Positions 42,430 to 51,041 of a stretch of DNA of 57,696 nt are shown piece after piece. The notes beneath the pieces were generated by a model, which had not been told where the DNA came from, did no database searches, and saw nothing but the letters and a program-made list of their open reading frames with translations. The stretch's first letter is position 1, and the number at the start of each line of letters is the position of its first letter. The stretch is from an uncultured Roseburia sp. GTDB taxonomy: Bacteria > Bacillota > Clostridia > Lachnospirales > Lachnospiraceae. Location of the stretch: contig CAMUHN010000012.1 of assembly GCA_947088675.1 (NCBI GenBank), positions 1-57,696 on the forward strand, in the 5' to 3' direction. A program made the translations under genes and the position numbers.

Positions 42430-45400
42430 ATGAAACCGGCAGAAATATATGATTACGCGAGGGAAGATAGCATTTGTATTTACTGGGACAGGCCAGAGGA
42501 AACATGCGGTGAAATCATTTATCATATTACAGTAAACGGGGAGAGGGCCGGAACTGCGCGGCAGACGCATTTTTTATTATCGGGGCTAAAGGAGGAGCGC
42601 GAATACAGCACAGCGGTATGGATTCAGAGTGAAAGCGGCGCATTGCGTAAACTGGCGGAGCGAACCGTAAAAACAGAAAAGAAAAAGCGAAAAATTGATG
42701 TAACGAAAGCGCCTTATTTTGCGGTTGGAGACGGTATCATAAAAAATACGGCCGCGCTTCAGCAGGCGATTGACGATTGCGGGCCGGATGATATGGTTTA
42801 TCTGCCGCAGGGGGTGTTCTTAACGGGAGCGCTGAAACTTCACGCGGATATGGAACTGTATCTTGCGAAAAATGCCGTTTTACAGGGTTCTCTGGAACCG
42901 AAAGATTATCTTCCCAAATATCCGAGCCGTTTTGAGGGATTGGAAATGGAGTGTTACCGTGCTCTGATCAGTCTTGGAGAACTGGATCATAAAAAAGGGC
43001 ATACGACGGGAAATGTTGTGATTCAGGGAGAGGGTACAATCGCCGGGGGCGGCAGGGAACTGGCCGATCGTGTGATCGCGGCGGAAAGAGAGCGCATTCG
43101 TTCCGTCGGGGGTGAGCAATTATGCGACGCAGGAGAGTATGAGACGGCGGATACCGTTTTCGGCCGGGTGAGGCCGCGCCTGATTGAGATACGCAATGCT
43201 TCTGATGTCAGGATCAGCGGGCTGACAATTAAAAATGGCGCGAGCTGGAATATACATATGATTTATTCGGATCATATTCTCACAGACCACTGTACCTTTT
43301 CTTCGGAAAATGTCTGGAACGGGGACGGATGGGATCCGGATTCTTCGACAAACTGTACAATTTTTGGATGCAGGTTTTACACCGGTGATGATTCCATCGC
43401 CATTAAATCGGGAAAAAATCCGCAGGGAAATCAGATCGGCCGTCCGAGTGCGCATATAAAAATATTCGACTGCATCAGCTGTTACGGGCATGGAATTACG
43501 ATCGGAAGCGAGATGTCCGGCGGGATAGAGGATGTGCAGATCTGGGACTGTGATTTTGGCCGGTCCATGTTTGGGATGGAAATCAAGGCGACAAAGAAGA
43601 GAGGCGGCTGCGTGCGTGGGGTTCGGATGCGTCATTGCACGGTGTCAAGAATCCTTCTTCATTCCGTTGCTTACAATGATGACGGTATTGCAGCAGAATC
43701 GACACCTGTTTTTGAAGACTGCCGGTTTGAGCATGTCACAGTTTTCGGCGCGTATCAGGATGAATTTGCAATGTTTCATCCCTGCGCTGCCATTGAGGTC
43801 TGCGGTTTTACAAAGGACGGGCTCGGGATCTCGCGGATTGAATTTAAAGATATCAGCATACTGCACGCATCGGGGGAACAGACCGTAAAATTACAGTTCT
43901 GTGAAGACATCCGATTTCATGGGATCTGTCAGAAAGGCAGCCTGCCCGCCTATGCGCAGTTAGCGCAAAGCGATTTTATCATGAACAGAAATACAGGGAT
44001 AGATCCGCATATGCCGGACGAGATAGAGCACTGTGCTCCGATTTGCCATGCGATCAGATGGTTTATGCGCGATATGGAGCATGTGTTTGGCAGGCCGTCA
44101 GCGAAACCGGATCGCTCTGTTCTGCTGCAGTATCAGCGTATGGAGCCGGAGTCATACCGGATTTGTGTAACGCCGCAGTGTATCCGGATTCTGGCCGGAG
44201 ACGATCTTGGTTTTGTCTATGCGCTCCTTTTCCTGAGCAGAAAATATCTGGGTGTAAAACCGTTCTGGTTCTGGAACGACCAGAAATTCATGACCAGAGA
44301 GGAAGTGCGCATTCCGGTCAAAGAAGAATGCAGCGAGCCGTACCCCGTGCGTTACCGCGGCTGGTTTTTCAATGACGAAGTGCTGATCAGCCACTGGGAT
44401 GCGGGAGAGGACGAAACCTGTCCGTGGGAGATGGCAATGGAAGCGCTGCTGCGGCTGGGCGGAAATATGGTAATACCCGGAACCGATAAAAATGCAAAAA
44501 AATATGAAGATCTGGCGTCTGAACTCGGGCTCTGGGTGACGCATCATCATGCGGAGCCGCTGGGAGCAGAGATGTTTTCCAGAGCTTATCCGGATTTAAA
44601 GCCCTCTTTTTCGGAACATCCCGAACTGTTCCGCAGCTTATGGAGAGACGCCATAAGGCGTCAGTCGGGAAGAAAAATCGTCTGGAATATCGGATTTCGG
44701 GGACAGGGCGATCTGCCGTTCTGGGAAAATGATCCGTCTTTTGATACGCCAGAAAAGCGCGGAGAACTGATTGCCGGACTGATCAGAGAACAGTATGAGA
44801 TGGTAAAGCAGCAGGATGCGAACGCTGTCTGCTGCACCAATTTATATGGGGAGGTCATGGAACTTTATCAGGCCGGCGTTCTTCCAATTCCACAGGATTT
44901 GATTGTGATCTGGGCGGACAACGGATACGGAAAAATGGTAAGCAGGAGGCAGGGAAACCACAATCCGCGCGTTCCGGCGCTGCCAAAACCGGATAAAACG
45001 GGAGCGCACGGTATTTACTATCATGTTTCGTTTTATGATCTGCAGGCTGCAAATCATATCACAATGAGCTGTAATTCAACGGAGTTTATAAAGGATGAAC
45101 TGGAGCAGGTATTTTTGGCAGGGGCGGATCAGTACTGGATGATAAACTGCTCCAATGTAAAGCCGCATGTCTATCTGCTGGATCTGATTGCCGGACTGTG
45201 GAAGAATAAAGCATTGGATGTCGAACAGCACAGAAAACAATACTGCAGAGAATACTATGGAGAGGACGCATATGGCAGAGTAGCGCATTGTCTGAGCCGT
45301 TATGCAGAATGTGCGGCAAAGTACGGGAAAAATGAGGATGAACATGCGGGGGAACAGTTTTTTAATCATCCGGCCCGTATTTTGATTTCGCAGTATATGA

Positions 45401-45999
45401 AAGACGCATCCCGGCCGGCAGAAGAAATGCTCTGGGCTGCCGAACGGGATACCCTTTCTGAACAGGTGGAATGGTACAAAAACATTTGTCAAAACAGTAT
45501 GGAACGATACCAGGCTTTTGCAAAAGAGTGCGAGCAGACAATGGCCGTTTTGGCCGGGCATGGAAAGAGCCTGTTTGCGGATTCGATACTGCTGCAGGCG
45601 AGACTGTATCTGCATTGCAGCCGCGGCGCCTGCCTGGTTTGTTTTGCGATTCTGGAAGCGCTTGGCGGGTCATATCAGAGAGCGTTTTATTACGGAGGAA
45701 AAGCAAAGAAAGAATATCTTTGTGCAAACGAGGCAATGCGCAGCGGCGAACATGGAAAATGGAAAGGCTTTTATGCAAACGAATGTCTGACTGATATAAA
45801 ACAGACTGCGTGGGTGTTGGACGGGTTTATGGCATATGTGAGAAACCTTGGCGACGGTCCGCATTTTTATCAGTGGCAGCGTGATTTTTCCGATGCAAAG
45901 GAAGACAGACAGATTATGCTTTTATTAAATACAGAAAATCATCTGAAAGATCAGGAGCTGTTTTTGTTGATGGAGGGCTTATGGGATCAGAATCTGTGA
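42430..45999 (+). CDS. GH28 - GH115 fusion enzyme (pectinase-like plus alpha-glucuronidase-like)
   Basis: A 1189-residue two-enzyme protein with no signal peptide, so probably cytosolic. Residues 1-82 look like the fibronectin-III-like cap found before bacterial GH28 enzymes. Residues ~90-520 are a GH28 right-handed helix with catalytic Asp299 and Asp302 (NGDGWDPD), Asp320-Asp321 (TGDDSIAIKSG) and His354 (YGHGITIG); the usual RIK motif reads MEIKA (Lys386) with the Arg replaced. Residues ~540-1189 resemble GH115: RGWFFNDE, LLRLGGNMVIPGTD, THHHAEPLG (~704-712), WNIGFRGQGDLPFW (~752-765), WADNGYG, GIYYHVSFYD and WMINCSNVKP. GH28 cuts galacturonides or rhamnogalacturonides; GH115 removes glucuronic acid. 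Together they suggest trimming of imported acidic pectin or plant-gum fragments. ACAGAAAGG site before the ATG. Confidence 0.85.
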   Translation: MKPAEIYDYAREDSICIYWDRPEETCGEIIYHITVNGERAGTARQTHFLLSGLKEEREYSTAVWIQSESGALRKLAERTVKTEKKKRKIDVTKAPYFAVGDGIIKNTAALQQAIDDCGPDDMVYLPQGVFLTGALKLHADMELYLAKNAVLQGSLEPKDYLPKYPSRFEGLEMECYRALISLGELDHKKGHTTGNVVIQGEGTIAGGGRELADRVIAAERERIRSVGGEQLCDAGEYETADTVFGRVRPRLIEIRNASDVRISGLTIKNGASWNIHMIYSDHILTDHCTFSSENVWNGDGWDPDSSTNCTIFGCRFYTGDDSIAIKSGKNPQGNQIGRPSAHIKIFDCISCYGHGITIGSEMSGGIEDVQIWDCDFGRSMFGMEIKATKKRGGCVRGVRMRHCTVSRILLHSVAYNDDGIAAESTPVFEDCRFEHVTVFGAYQDEFAMFHPCAAIEVCGFTKDGLGISRIEFKDISILHASGEQTVKLQFCEDIRFHGICQKGSLPAYAQLAQSDFIMNRNTGIDPHMPDEIEHCAPICHAIRWFMRDMEHVFGRPSAKPDRSVLLQYQRMEPESYRICVTPQCIRILAGDDLGFVYALLFLSRKYLGVKPFWFWNDQKFMTREEVRIPVKEECSEPYPVRYRGWFFNDEVLISHWDAGEDETCPWEMAMEALLRLGGNMVIPGTDKNAKKYEDLASELGLWVTHHHAEPLGAEMFSRAYPDLKPSFSEHPELFRSLWRDAIRRQSGRKIVWNIGFRGQGDLPFWENDPSFDTPEKRGELIAGLIREQYEMVKQQDANAVCCTNLYGEVMELYQAGVLPIPQDLIVIWADNGYGKMVSRRQGNHNPRVPALPKPDKTGAHGIYYHVSFYDLQAANHITMSCNSTEFIKDELEQVFLAGADQYWMINCSNVKPHVYLLDLIAGLWKNKALDVEQHRKQYCREYYGEDAYGRVAHCLSRYAECAAKYGKNEDEHAGEQFFNHPARILISQYMKDASRPAEEMLWAAERDTLSEQVEWYKNICQNSMERYQAFAKECEQTMAVLAGHGKSLFADSILLQARLYLHCSRGACLVCFAILEALGGSYQRAFYYGGKAKKEYLCANEAMRSGEHGKWKGFYANECLTDIKQTAWVLDGFMAYVRNLGDGPHFYQWQRDFSDAKEDRQIMLLLNTENHLKDQELFLLMEGLWDQNL

Positions 46000-46591
46000 A
46001 TGGACGAGTTTGCCGGAAATGTGTTGATTTGTATTCCGCAATGCAGAATTTAAACAGGGCGGCCATAAAATATATTGCAGGCGAAATAAAAGCCGGGATG
46101 AACCTGCAAAAGATCAAAGCGATGTGTGAAGATTATTTGTTGAAAAACGGCGCAGATTCATTTTGGTACGGAAGGATAACATTTGGGGGGATTATGCAAG
46201 AACGTTTGTCATTGAAAATGGCAAAGTATGCGACGAGATTGACAGAATAAAAAAAGGCGAATGGAGAAATGGACTTCAAATGGAAATTTATCTGCATAAA
46301 GCTTTAGCTGAGGTGGCAACTCCGGATATGAAATTTGAAGAATTGTATGATTTCATGAATGAGCTGATTGTGAAAAGGGGATTTCTGAATCTTGATTTTC
46401 TTGGAAACCTTGGACATTCCATTGTAAAAAATAAAAATGACAGAGTCTATATCGAAAAGGGGAATTGTAAAAGACTGTCGGATGTCGAAATGTTTACCTT
46501 TGAACCGCATATTAGTATTCCTGATTCCAAATATGGATACAAGAGAGAAGATATCTATTATTTTGAGAATGGCAGGTTAATAAAATTGTAG
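45981..46591 (+). pseudogene. M24-family metallopeptidase-like gene, broken
   Basis: The first frame (45981-46250) encodes the N-terminal part of an M24 (aminopeptidase P-like, pita-bread) protein: CVDLYSAMQNLNRAAIKYIAGEIKAGMNLQKIKAMCEDYLLKNGADSFWY. The sequence then jumps to a later block in another frame: RKDNIWGDYARTFVIENGKVCDEI, ...GNLGHSIVKNKNDRVYIEKGN and FTFEPHIS, ending at TAG 46591. About 40-50 codons containing the first metal aspartate are missing at about 46173, with a frame change. The remaining Asp, His and Glu ligands are still readable. The start overlaps the GH28-GH115 gene by 19 bp. Not expected to give an active enzyme. Confidence 0.85.
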
Positions 46592-46684
46592 ACTGCATTG
46601 ATTGGAAAGAAAGCTATTATTTTTCCCTGATTATTGTCACACTGTCGGGCGCGAGTTGTCTAATAAGACAGGAGGTAAAAATCA

Positions 46685-47536
46685 ATGAATAAAAAAACGA
46701 ATGAAGAGTTACAGATTTTAGTCGGGAAAGCCACTGCAGGGGATAAAGCGGCCCTTGAAACGCTTGTTGCAGGTGTGCAGGACATAGTGTTTAATCTGTC
46801 GCTTCGTATGCTCGGCACATTCCAGGATGCAGAGGATGCCACGCAGGACATTTTGCTGAAAATGATTACACATCTGTCTTCTTTCAGAGGTGACAGCTCA
46901 TTTACAACATGGGTATTCCGTATTGCTGTGAATCATCTGAAGAATTACAAAAAGCATATGTTTGCCCGCTATCCGTTGAGCTTTGCGTATTACGGAGACG
47001 ACATAGAAAACGCAAAAATACAGGACGTGCCGGATTTTACGCAGAATGTGGAGAAAGATATACTGGCGGAAGAACTGAAAATGTCGTGTACCAATGTAAT
47101 GCTGCAGTGTCTGGATGTGGAGAGCAGATGTATTTTCATATTGGGGACAATGTTTAAGATTGACAGTCGAATTGCGGGGGATCTCCTGGGAATCACACCG
47201 GAGGCATATCGGAAACGGCTTTCCCGCATACGCAAAAAGATGGCGGATTTTCTTTCACAGTATTGCGGAGAATATGGCGGCGGCAGATGCAAATGCAAAG
47301 ACAGGGTAAATTATGCGATACAAAGCCATAGAATAAACCCGCAGCAGCTTGACTATAAGACGGCTGTGGAAATCCCTGTTTCAACTATGATGGATGTGAA
47401 AAATGCGATGGAAGATATTGACGATTTATCACAGGATTTTTCGTTCTGCAAGCCTTACCAGTCTCCCGAACACACAAAATATCTGATACAGGAATTTTTA
47501 GATTCCACGCAGTTTTCTATTATCCAGAAAGCATAA
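46685..47536 (+). CDS. ECF-type RNA polymerase sigma factor with Cys-containing tail
   Basis: A 283-residue sigma-70-family protein of ECF type. Region 2: IVFNLSLRMLGTFQDAEDATQDILLKMITHLSSFRGDSSFTTWVFRIAVNHLKNYKK. Region 4: VESRCIFILGTMFKIDSRIAGDLLGITPEAYRKRLSRIRKKM. After region 4 comes an unusual ~85-residue tail with CGEYGGGRCKCKDRVNYAI, which could bind zinc or sense redox state and may replace an anti-sigma partner, since none is encoded beside it. A palindrome TGTCT-AATA-AGACA lies just before the AGGAGG site. The DUF2461 gene follows 15 bp later. Confidence 0.88.
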   Translation: MNKKTNEELQILVGKATAGDKAALETLVAGVQDIVFNLSLRMLGTFQDAEDATQDILLKMITHLSSFRGDSSFTTWVFRIAVNHLKNYKKHMFARYPLSFAYYGDDIENAKIQDVPDFTQNVEKDILAEELKMSCTNVMLQCLDVESRCIFILGTMFKIDSRIAGDLLGITPEAYRKRLSRIRKKMADFLSQYCGEYGGGRCKCKDRVNYAIQSHRINPQQLDYKTAVEIPVSTMMDVKNAMEDIDDLSQDFSFCKPYQSPEHTKYLIQEFLDSTQFSIIQKA

Positions 47537-47551
47537 AGGAGAAGACAGATT

Positions 47552-48235
47552 ATGAATACACAGTCAATTTTGGATTACTTAACAGCATTGAGCATGAATA
47601 ATAACCGCGAATGGTATCATGCAAATAAGGACGACTATAAAAACGCAAATGCTGAGTTTGAGAGTTTAGTACAGTCTTTGATCCTGGAAATCGGAAAGTT
47701 TGACGGGAGCGTTCTCCATAACAATCCGAAGGACCTTACATTTAAGATTGTAAGAGATACCCGATTCAGCCACGACAAGTCTCCTTATAATCCTGCGTTC
47801 CGCGCCCATATTTCTTCTAAGGGAAAGCTGCCTGTTCCTGTCGGTTATTATATTATGATAAAGCCGGGGAACCAGTCTTTTCTGGGCGGCGGCCTGTTTG
47901 CGGATATGTTTAAGGATGCAACGAAGATGATACGGGATTATATCGTTGAAAATGGGAAAAAATGGGAAACAATCATTCATGAACCGGAGTTTGAACAATA
48001 TTTTACTGTGAAAGGAACAGCGTTAAAAAATGTTCCCGCAGGCTATGAAAAGGAACACCCGCAGGCGGAGTATCTGAAATTTAAGAGCTGGTATCTGGAA
48101 TATCCGATCAGAGATGAAGAGATGAAAGATGCCGGCGAATTTTGTGCAAAGGCAGCAGAGCTTTTCCGAATGATGAAGCCTTTTAACGATTACTTAAACA
48201 AAGCGCTTGAGGGATTTGTGATGCCGACGAGGTAA
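47552..48235 (+). CDS. DUF2461 family protein
   Basis: A 227-residue member of the DUF2461 (TIGR02453) family: LDYLTALSMNNNREWYHANKDDYKNA, LTFKIVRDTRFSHDKSPYNPAFRAHIS, YYIMIKPGNQSFLGGGLF and the LKFKSWYLEYPI end. The family is widespread and uncharacterised, soluble and cytosolic. The gene sits 15 bp behind the ECF sigma gene with AAAGGAGAAG before it, so the two are probably co-transcribed. The unit ends at the terminator near 48356. Confidence 0.88.
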   Translation: MNTQSILDYLTALSMNNNREWYHANKDDYKNANAEFESLVQSLILEIGKFDGSVLHNNPKDLTFKIVRDTRFSHDKSPYNPAFRAHISSKGKLPVPVGYYIMIKPGNQSFLGGGLFADMFKDATKMIRDYIVENGKKWETIIHEPEFEQYFTVKGTALKNVPAGYEKEHPQAEYLKFKSWYLEYPIRDEEMKDAGEFCAKAAELFRMMKPFNDYLNKALEGFVMPTR

Positions 48236-48278
48236 TGAATCATAAGGACTAATGAGTTTTCCATACAGGTGAAAGATA

Positions 48279-48302
48279 TGTCAGCAAATGTTTTTGCTGA
48301 CA
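48279..48302 (+). other. Perfect 10-bp hairpin
   Basis: TGTCAGCAAA (48279-48288) pairs with TTTGCTGACA (48293-48302) over TGTT, 43 bp after the DUF2461 stop. No T-run follows; the function is open. Confidence 0.5.
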
Positions 48303-48355
48303 GTGCAGGGGCGTGCCCATCGAATATCAGCCGTTCTACGAAGCGGCGCATTAAG

Positions 48356-48389
48356 ACAGGAAATCAGAAAAAAGGTTTCCTGTTTTTTT
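48356..48389 (+). terminator. Terminator of the sigma-DUF2461 operon
   Basis: ACAGGAAA (48356-48363) pairs with TTTCCTGT (48375-48382) followed by seven T. Confidence 0.85.
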
Positions 48390-48461
48390 GTTTGCGCGCA
48401 TTTGAAAAAATAGCGTAAACCATGCACAAAGTTTGGATATGTCAGGTCTTACAGATTTTTC

Positions 48462-48490
48462 TTGACAATGGGGTTATACGACTGTATAAT
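48462..48490 (+). promoter_or_regulatory. Perfect sigma-A promoter of the blaI-M56 operon
   Basis: TTGACA (48462-48467), a 17-base spacer, TATAAT (48485-48490): exact consensus. Overlapped by the first operator palindrome. Confidence 0.9.
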
Positions 48491-48509
48491 AAATTATACA
48501 AAGGTATAA
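48474..48509. promoter_or_regulatory. Twin BlaI-type operators
   Basis: Two perfect palindromes TTATAC-N4-GTATAA, at 48474-48489 (N4 GACT) and 48494-48509 (N4 AAAG), lie 20 bp apart, two helical turns. The first covers the -10 box, the second the transcription start. This is the classic layout for a dimeric BlaI/MecI autorepressor. Confidence 0.85.
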
Positions 48510-48522
48510 CGAACGGAGGTTT

Positions 48523-48909
48523 ATGGGAAATATGATAAAAAAGCTGGGAGAAGCAGAAGTGGAAATTATGCAGGTGATTTGGGACAGTGAAAATCCCGTA
48601 ACATCAAACTATATTTTAAAAGAGCTGCAGGGAAGGAGAAAATGGCAGCTTTCTACTTTAATGACATCTTTAAAAAGACTGACGGATAAAGGATTTGTCG
48701 TTTGCGACCGCTCAACGGGATGTAATCTGTATACGTCTGCGATAGCGGAAAATGAATATAAGGCTGGAGCGAGCAGACATTTTCTCGAAAAGCTTTACAA
48801 CAATTCCATTCAGAATATGATAGCAACATTATACAGCGACAGAGCAATTAAAGATTCTGATATTGAGGAACTTAAAAATTTTCTGGATCAATTGGAGGAG
48901 GAAGAATGA
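48523..48909 (+). CDS. blaI: BlaI/MecI-family repressor
   Basis: A 128-residue winged-helix repressor: LGEAEVEIMQVIWDSENPVTSNYILKEL, STLMTSLKRLTDKGFVVCDRS, then a helical dimer tail. It should bind the twin TTATAC-N4-GTATAA sites before its own promoter and be inactivated when the co-encoded M56 sensor protease is triggered. ACGGAGG precedes the ATG; the stop overlaps the next start (ATGA). Confidence 0.92.
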   Translation: MGNMIKKLGEAEVEIMQVIWDSENPVTSNYILKELQGRRKWQLSTLMTSLKRLTDKGFVVCDRSTGCNLYTSAIAENEYKAGASRHFLEKLYNNSIQNMIATLYSDRAIKDSDIEELKNFLDQLEEEE

Positions 48910-50840
48910 CGAATCTGTTTTTAACGTTTTTCGGAATTTCAATATCTGTTAGTCTGATGGTTATTGTACTGATGATCTTTACGCCGGTTTTCAATAAGCG
49001 ATATGCTGCAAAATGGAAATACATGATCTGGTTATTTCTTGCATTGCGGCTGCTGCTCCCATTTAGCAGCGAGAATATGTCTATTGTTTTCGATATGATT
49101 GCACAAACAGAAACGCAGACTGCGCCAAAAGAAAAAGAACGGGATGCAAATGCACAGATCTCAGAGAGACCGTCCGGACGGATTATTGTTGAGATACCGG
49201 CGCAGATGACCGCTCCAAAACGCAGTACGGATTTCACGATACTGGACCTTGTGACGTTCCTTTGGATGATTGGCGGCCTGATTTTTCTATCGGTACATGG
49301 CATCAGTTATTTTCACTGTAAGCGGGAGGTGATGAAAAAGGGAAAAGCAGCAGCCGATGCAAATATTTTGCGTCAGATCTGCGAGCTGAAACGTGAGTTA
49401 AAGATTAAGCGTACCATACGCGCCATAAAATATTCAGAATCCGTCAGCCCTATGATAATAGGTTTTTTTAAGCCTGTACTGGTACTGCCGAAACAGCAGT
49501 ACAGTATGGAGGAATTGTCTTTTATTTTGAAACATGAGCTGGTTCATTTAAAACGGGGAGATATTTATGCCAAATTGCTTTTTGTAATTGTGAATGCGCT
49601 TCACTGGTTTAATCCCTTTATCTGGATTATGCAAAAAGAGTCCGTTATTGATATGGAACTGTCCTGTGATGAACGAGTGACAAAGGGAGCGTGTTATGCT
49701 GTGCGCAAAGCATACACAGAAACGTTACTGTCAATGCTTCATAAGCAATGCACCGGGAGAACCGCTTTATCGACGCAATTTTATGAAGGGAAGAAGATTA
49801 TGAAGAGACGTTTTCAAAATATTTTAGTGAAAAGGAAAAAGAAAAACGGTATCATCCTCTTATTGTGTTCCGTTATTTTAATACTGAATTTTGGGACGCT
49901 GGCAGGCTGTTCCGTTGCAAAAGAGGATACCGAAAAAAGTGATGCGGGAAAAGAGAGTACAGGAATGAAAGATACGGGTCATCTGTCTGAACGTTCAGAG
50001 GGAAAGGAACTTTCAATAAAGTATACGCCGGATGAGCGGCTTGATGACGACAATCATTCCCTGGAAAATACAACGACGCTTACGTTTCTGAAAGAAGGGC
50101 TGCAGGAGCAAAAACAGGCGGTACTTGCGGCTGGGGACGGCTATTTTCTTTTTCTGCCAATGGATGAGTGGCAGTCATCCGGTCCTGATTTCTGGAGGGC
50201 GGCAGTAAATGAACAGGTCGGGCTTTGGATTCGGCATTTTGCGGACGAATCGATCGAATCGGTTAATCAGAAACTGGAGGAAGAAGGATATGCGACAGTG
50301 CAGGACTACAGTAAGCGGAGACAGGAAGAGAATCTGATCTGTGATGTGCAACTGAAAGTTTATGAAAATAATATCTGGGGAATCTTTTATTGTTATCCAA
50401 TCGATGCTAAAGAAGGCTGGGGAAGAGAATTGCCCGTGATTGCGGATACATTTGCAGTAACAGTAAATGGGGATGAGCAAAGAAAGAATGATACCGGTGA
50501 CGCAGCAGGAGTTTTGCAAGCCATGGATTGCCAGGAAATAAGAACGATTGTAGAGGAGTTTTCTGCGGCGTACTTTGATGGGAATACAGATGATATAAAG
50601 CAGTTTCTTGCAGATACCTATGAAGGAGAAATTGAAACTTATGAGAGTACAGGCGCCGTCAGCGATTTTACAGTGAAAGGATTGTCTGATTCGGACGACA
50701 AAAAAGCGGAAAACGGAGAGTGCGCTGTCTCATTGGAGTTCAGAGACAGCGCCTGTGACGATATGCTTTTGTATTTAACTTTTTTGTTTGTCAGACAGGA
50801 TACCGGTTGGAAAATACAATTTTATGGTTTGGAGGGTTAG
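48906..50840 (+). CDS. BlaR1-like M56 sensor metalloprotease with extra C-terminal domains
   Basis: A 644-residue membrane protein. It has N-terminal helices, an M56 zinc protease core with HELVH (His210, Glu211, His214) and the third ligand region IDMELSCDERV (~248-258), and a last membrane helix at ~312-332 ending in LAGCSV, which even resembles a lipobox. In BlaR1 the outside domain is a penicillin-binding sensor. Here the ~310-residue external part has no SxxK/penicillin-binding signature; instead it has an unidentified domain (YFLFLPMDEWQSSGPDFWRAAV...) and an end resembling an NTF2/DUF4878-like fold (VEEFSAAYFDGNTDDIKQFL). So the signal is probably not a beta-lactam. Forms an operon with the BlaI-type repressor. 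Confidence 0.85.
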   Translation: MTNLFLTFFGISISVSLMVIVLMIFTPVFNKRYAAKWKYMIWLFLALRLLLPFSSENMSIVFDMIAQTETQTAPKEKERDANAQISERPSGRIIVEIPAQMTAPKRSTDFTILDLVTFLWMIGGLIFLSVHGISYFHCKREVMKKGKAAADANILRQICELKRELKIKRTIRAIKYSESVSPMIIGFFKPVLVLPKQQYSMEELSFILKHELVHLKRGDIYAKLLFVIVNALHWFNPFIWIMQKESVIDMELSCDERVTKGACYAVRKAYTETLLSMLHKQCTGRTALSTQFYEGKKIMKRRFQNILVKRKKKNGIILLLCSVILILNFGTLAGCSVAKEDTEKSDAGKESTGMKDTGHLSERSEGKELSIKYTPDERLDDDNHSLENTTTLTFLKEGLQEQKQAVLAAGDGYFLFLPMDEWQSSGPDFWRAAVNEQVGLWIRHFADESIESVNQKLEEEGYATVQDYSKRRQEENLICDVQLKVYENNIWGIFYCYPIDAKEGWGRELPVIADTFAVTVNGDEQRKNDTGDAAGVLQAMDCQEIRTIVEEFSAAYFDGNTDDIKQFLADTYEGEIETYESTGAVSDFTVKGLSDSDDKKAENGECAVSLEFRDSACDDMLLYLTFLFVRQDTGWKIQFYGLEG

Positions 50841-50953
50841 AGGAACAACGAAAATTTTGCCGTATAAGATACCATATTTTTACACATACTGGTGTATGAA
50901 ATCTTCTGAAGTTTGCAGCAGGGCTGCTTCACTGAGAAGTTCTGTGTCTCACA

Positions 50954-51007
50954 CCGGAGAATCTCCAAAAACACGCCATTTATGGCGTTAGATTCTCCGG
51001 TCGGTTT
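50954..51007 (+). terminator. Terminator after the M56 gene
   Basis: CCGGAGAATCT (50954-50964) pairs perfectly with AGATTCTCCGG (50990-51000), with a smaller inner stem CGCCAT/ATGGCG, then TCGGTTTT. It lies in the 50841-51041 gap before the hydrogenase-like gene; no promoter was identified there. Confidence 0.8.
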
Positions 51008-51041
51008 TAAGTCGCGGCATAACCGCGGCATGGGGGTTAAA

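Noticed and set aside
48906-50840. Beta-lactam resistance sensor BlaR1
   Set aside because: The external domain shows no SxxK/penicillin-binding signature and no beta-lactamase gene is adjacent, so a resistance role is not supported.
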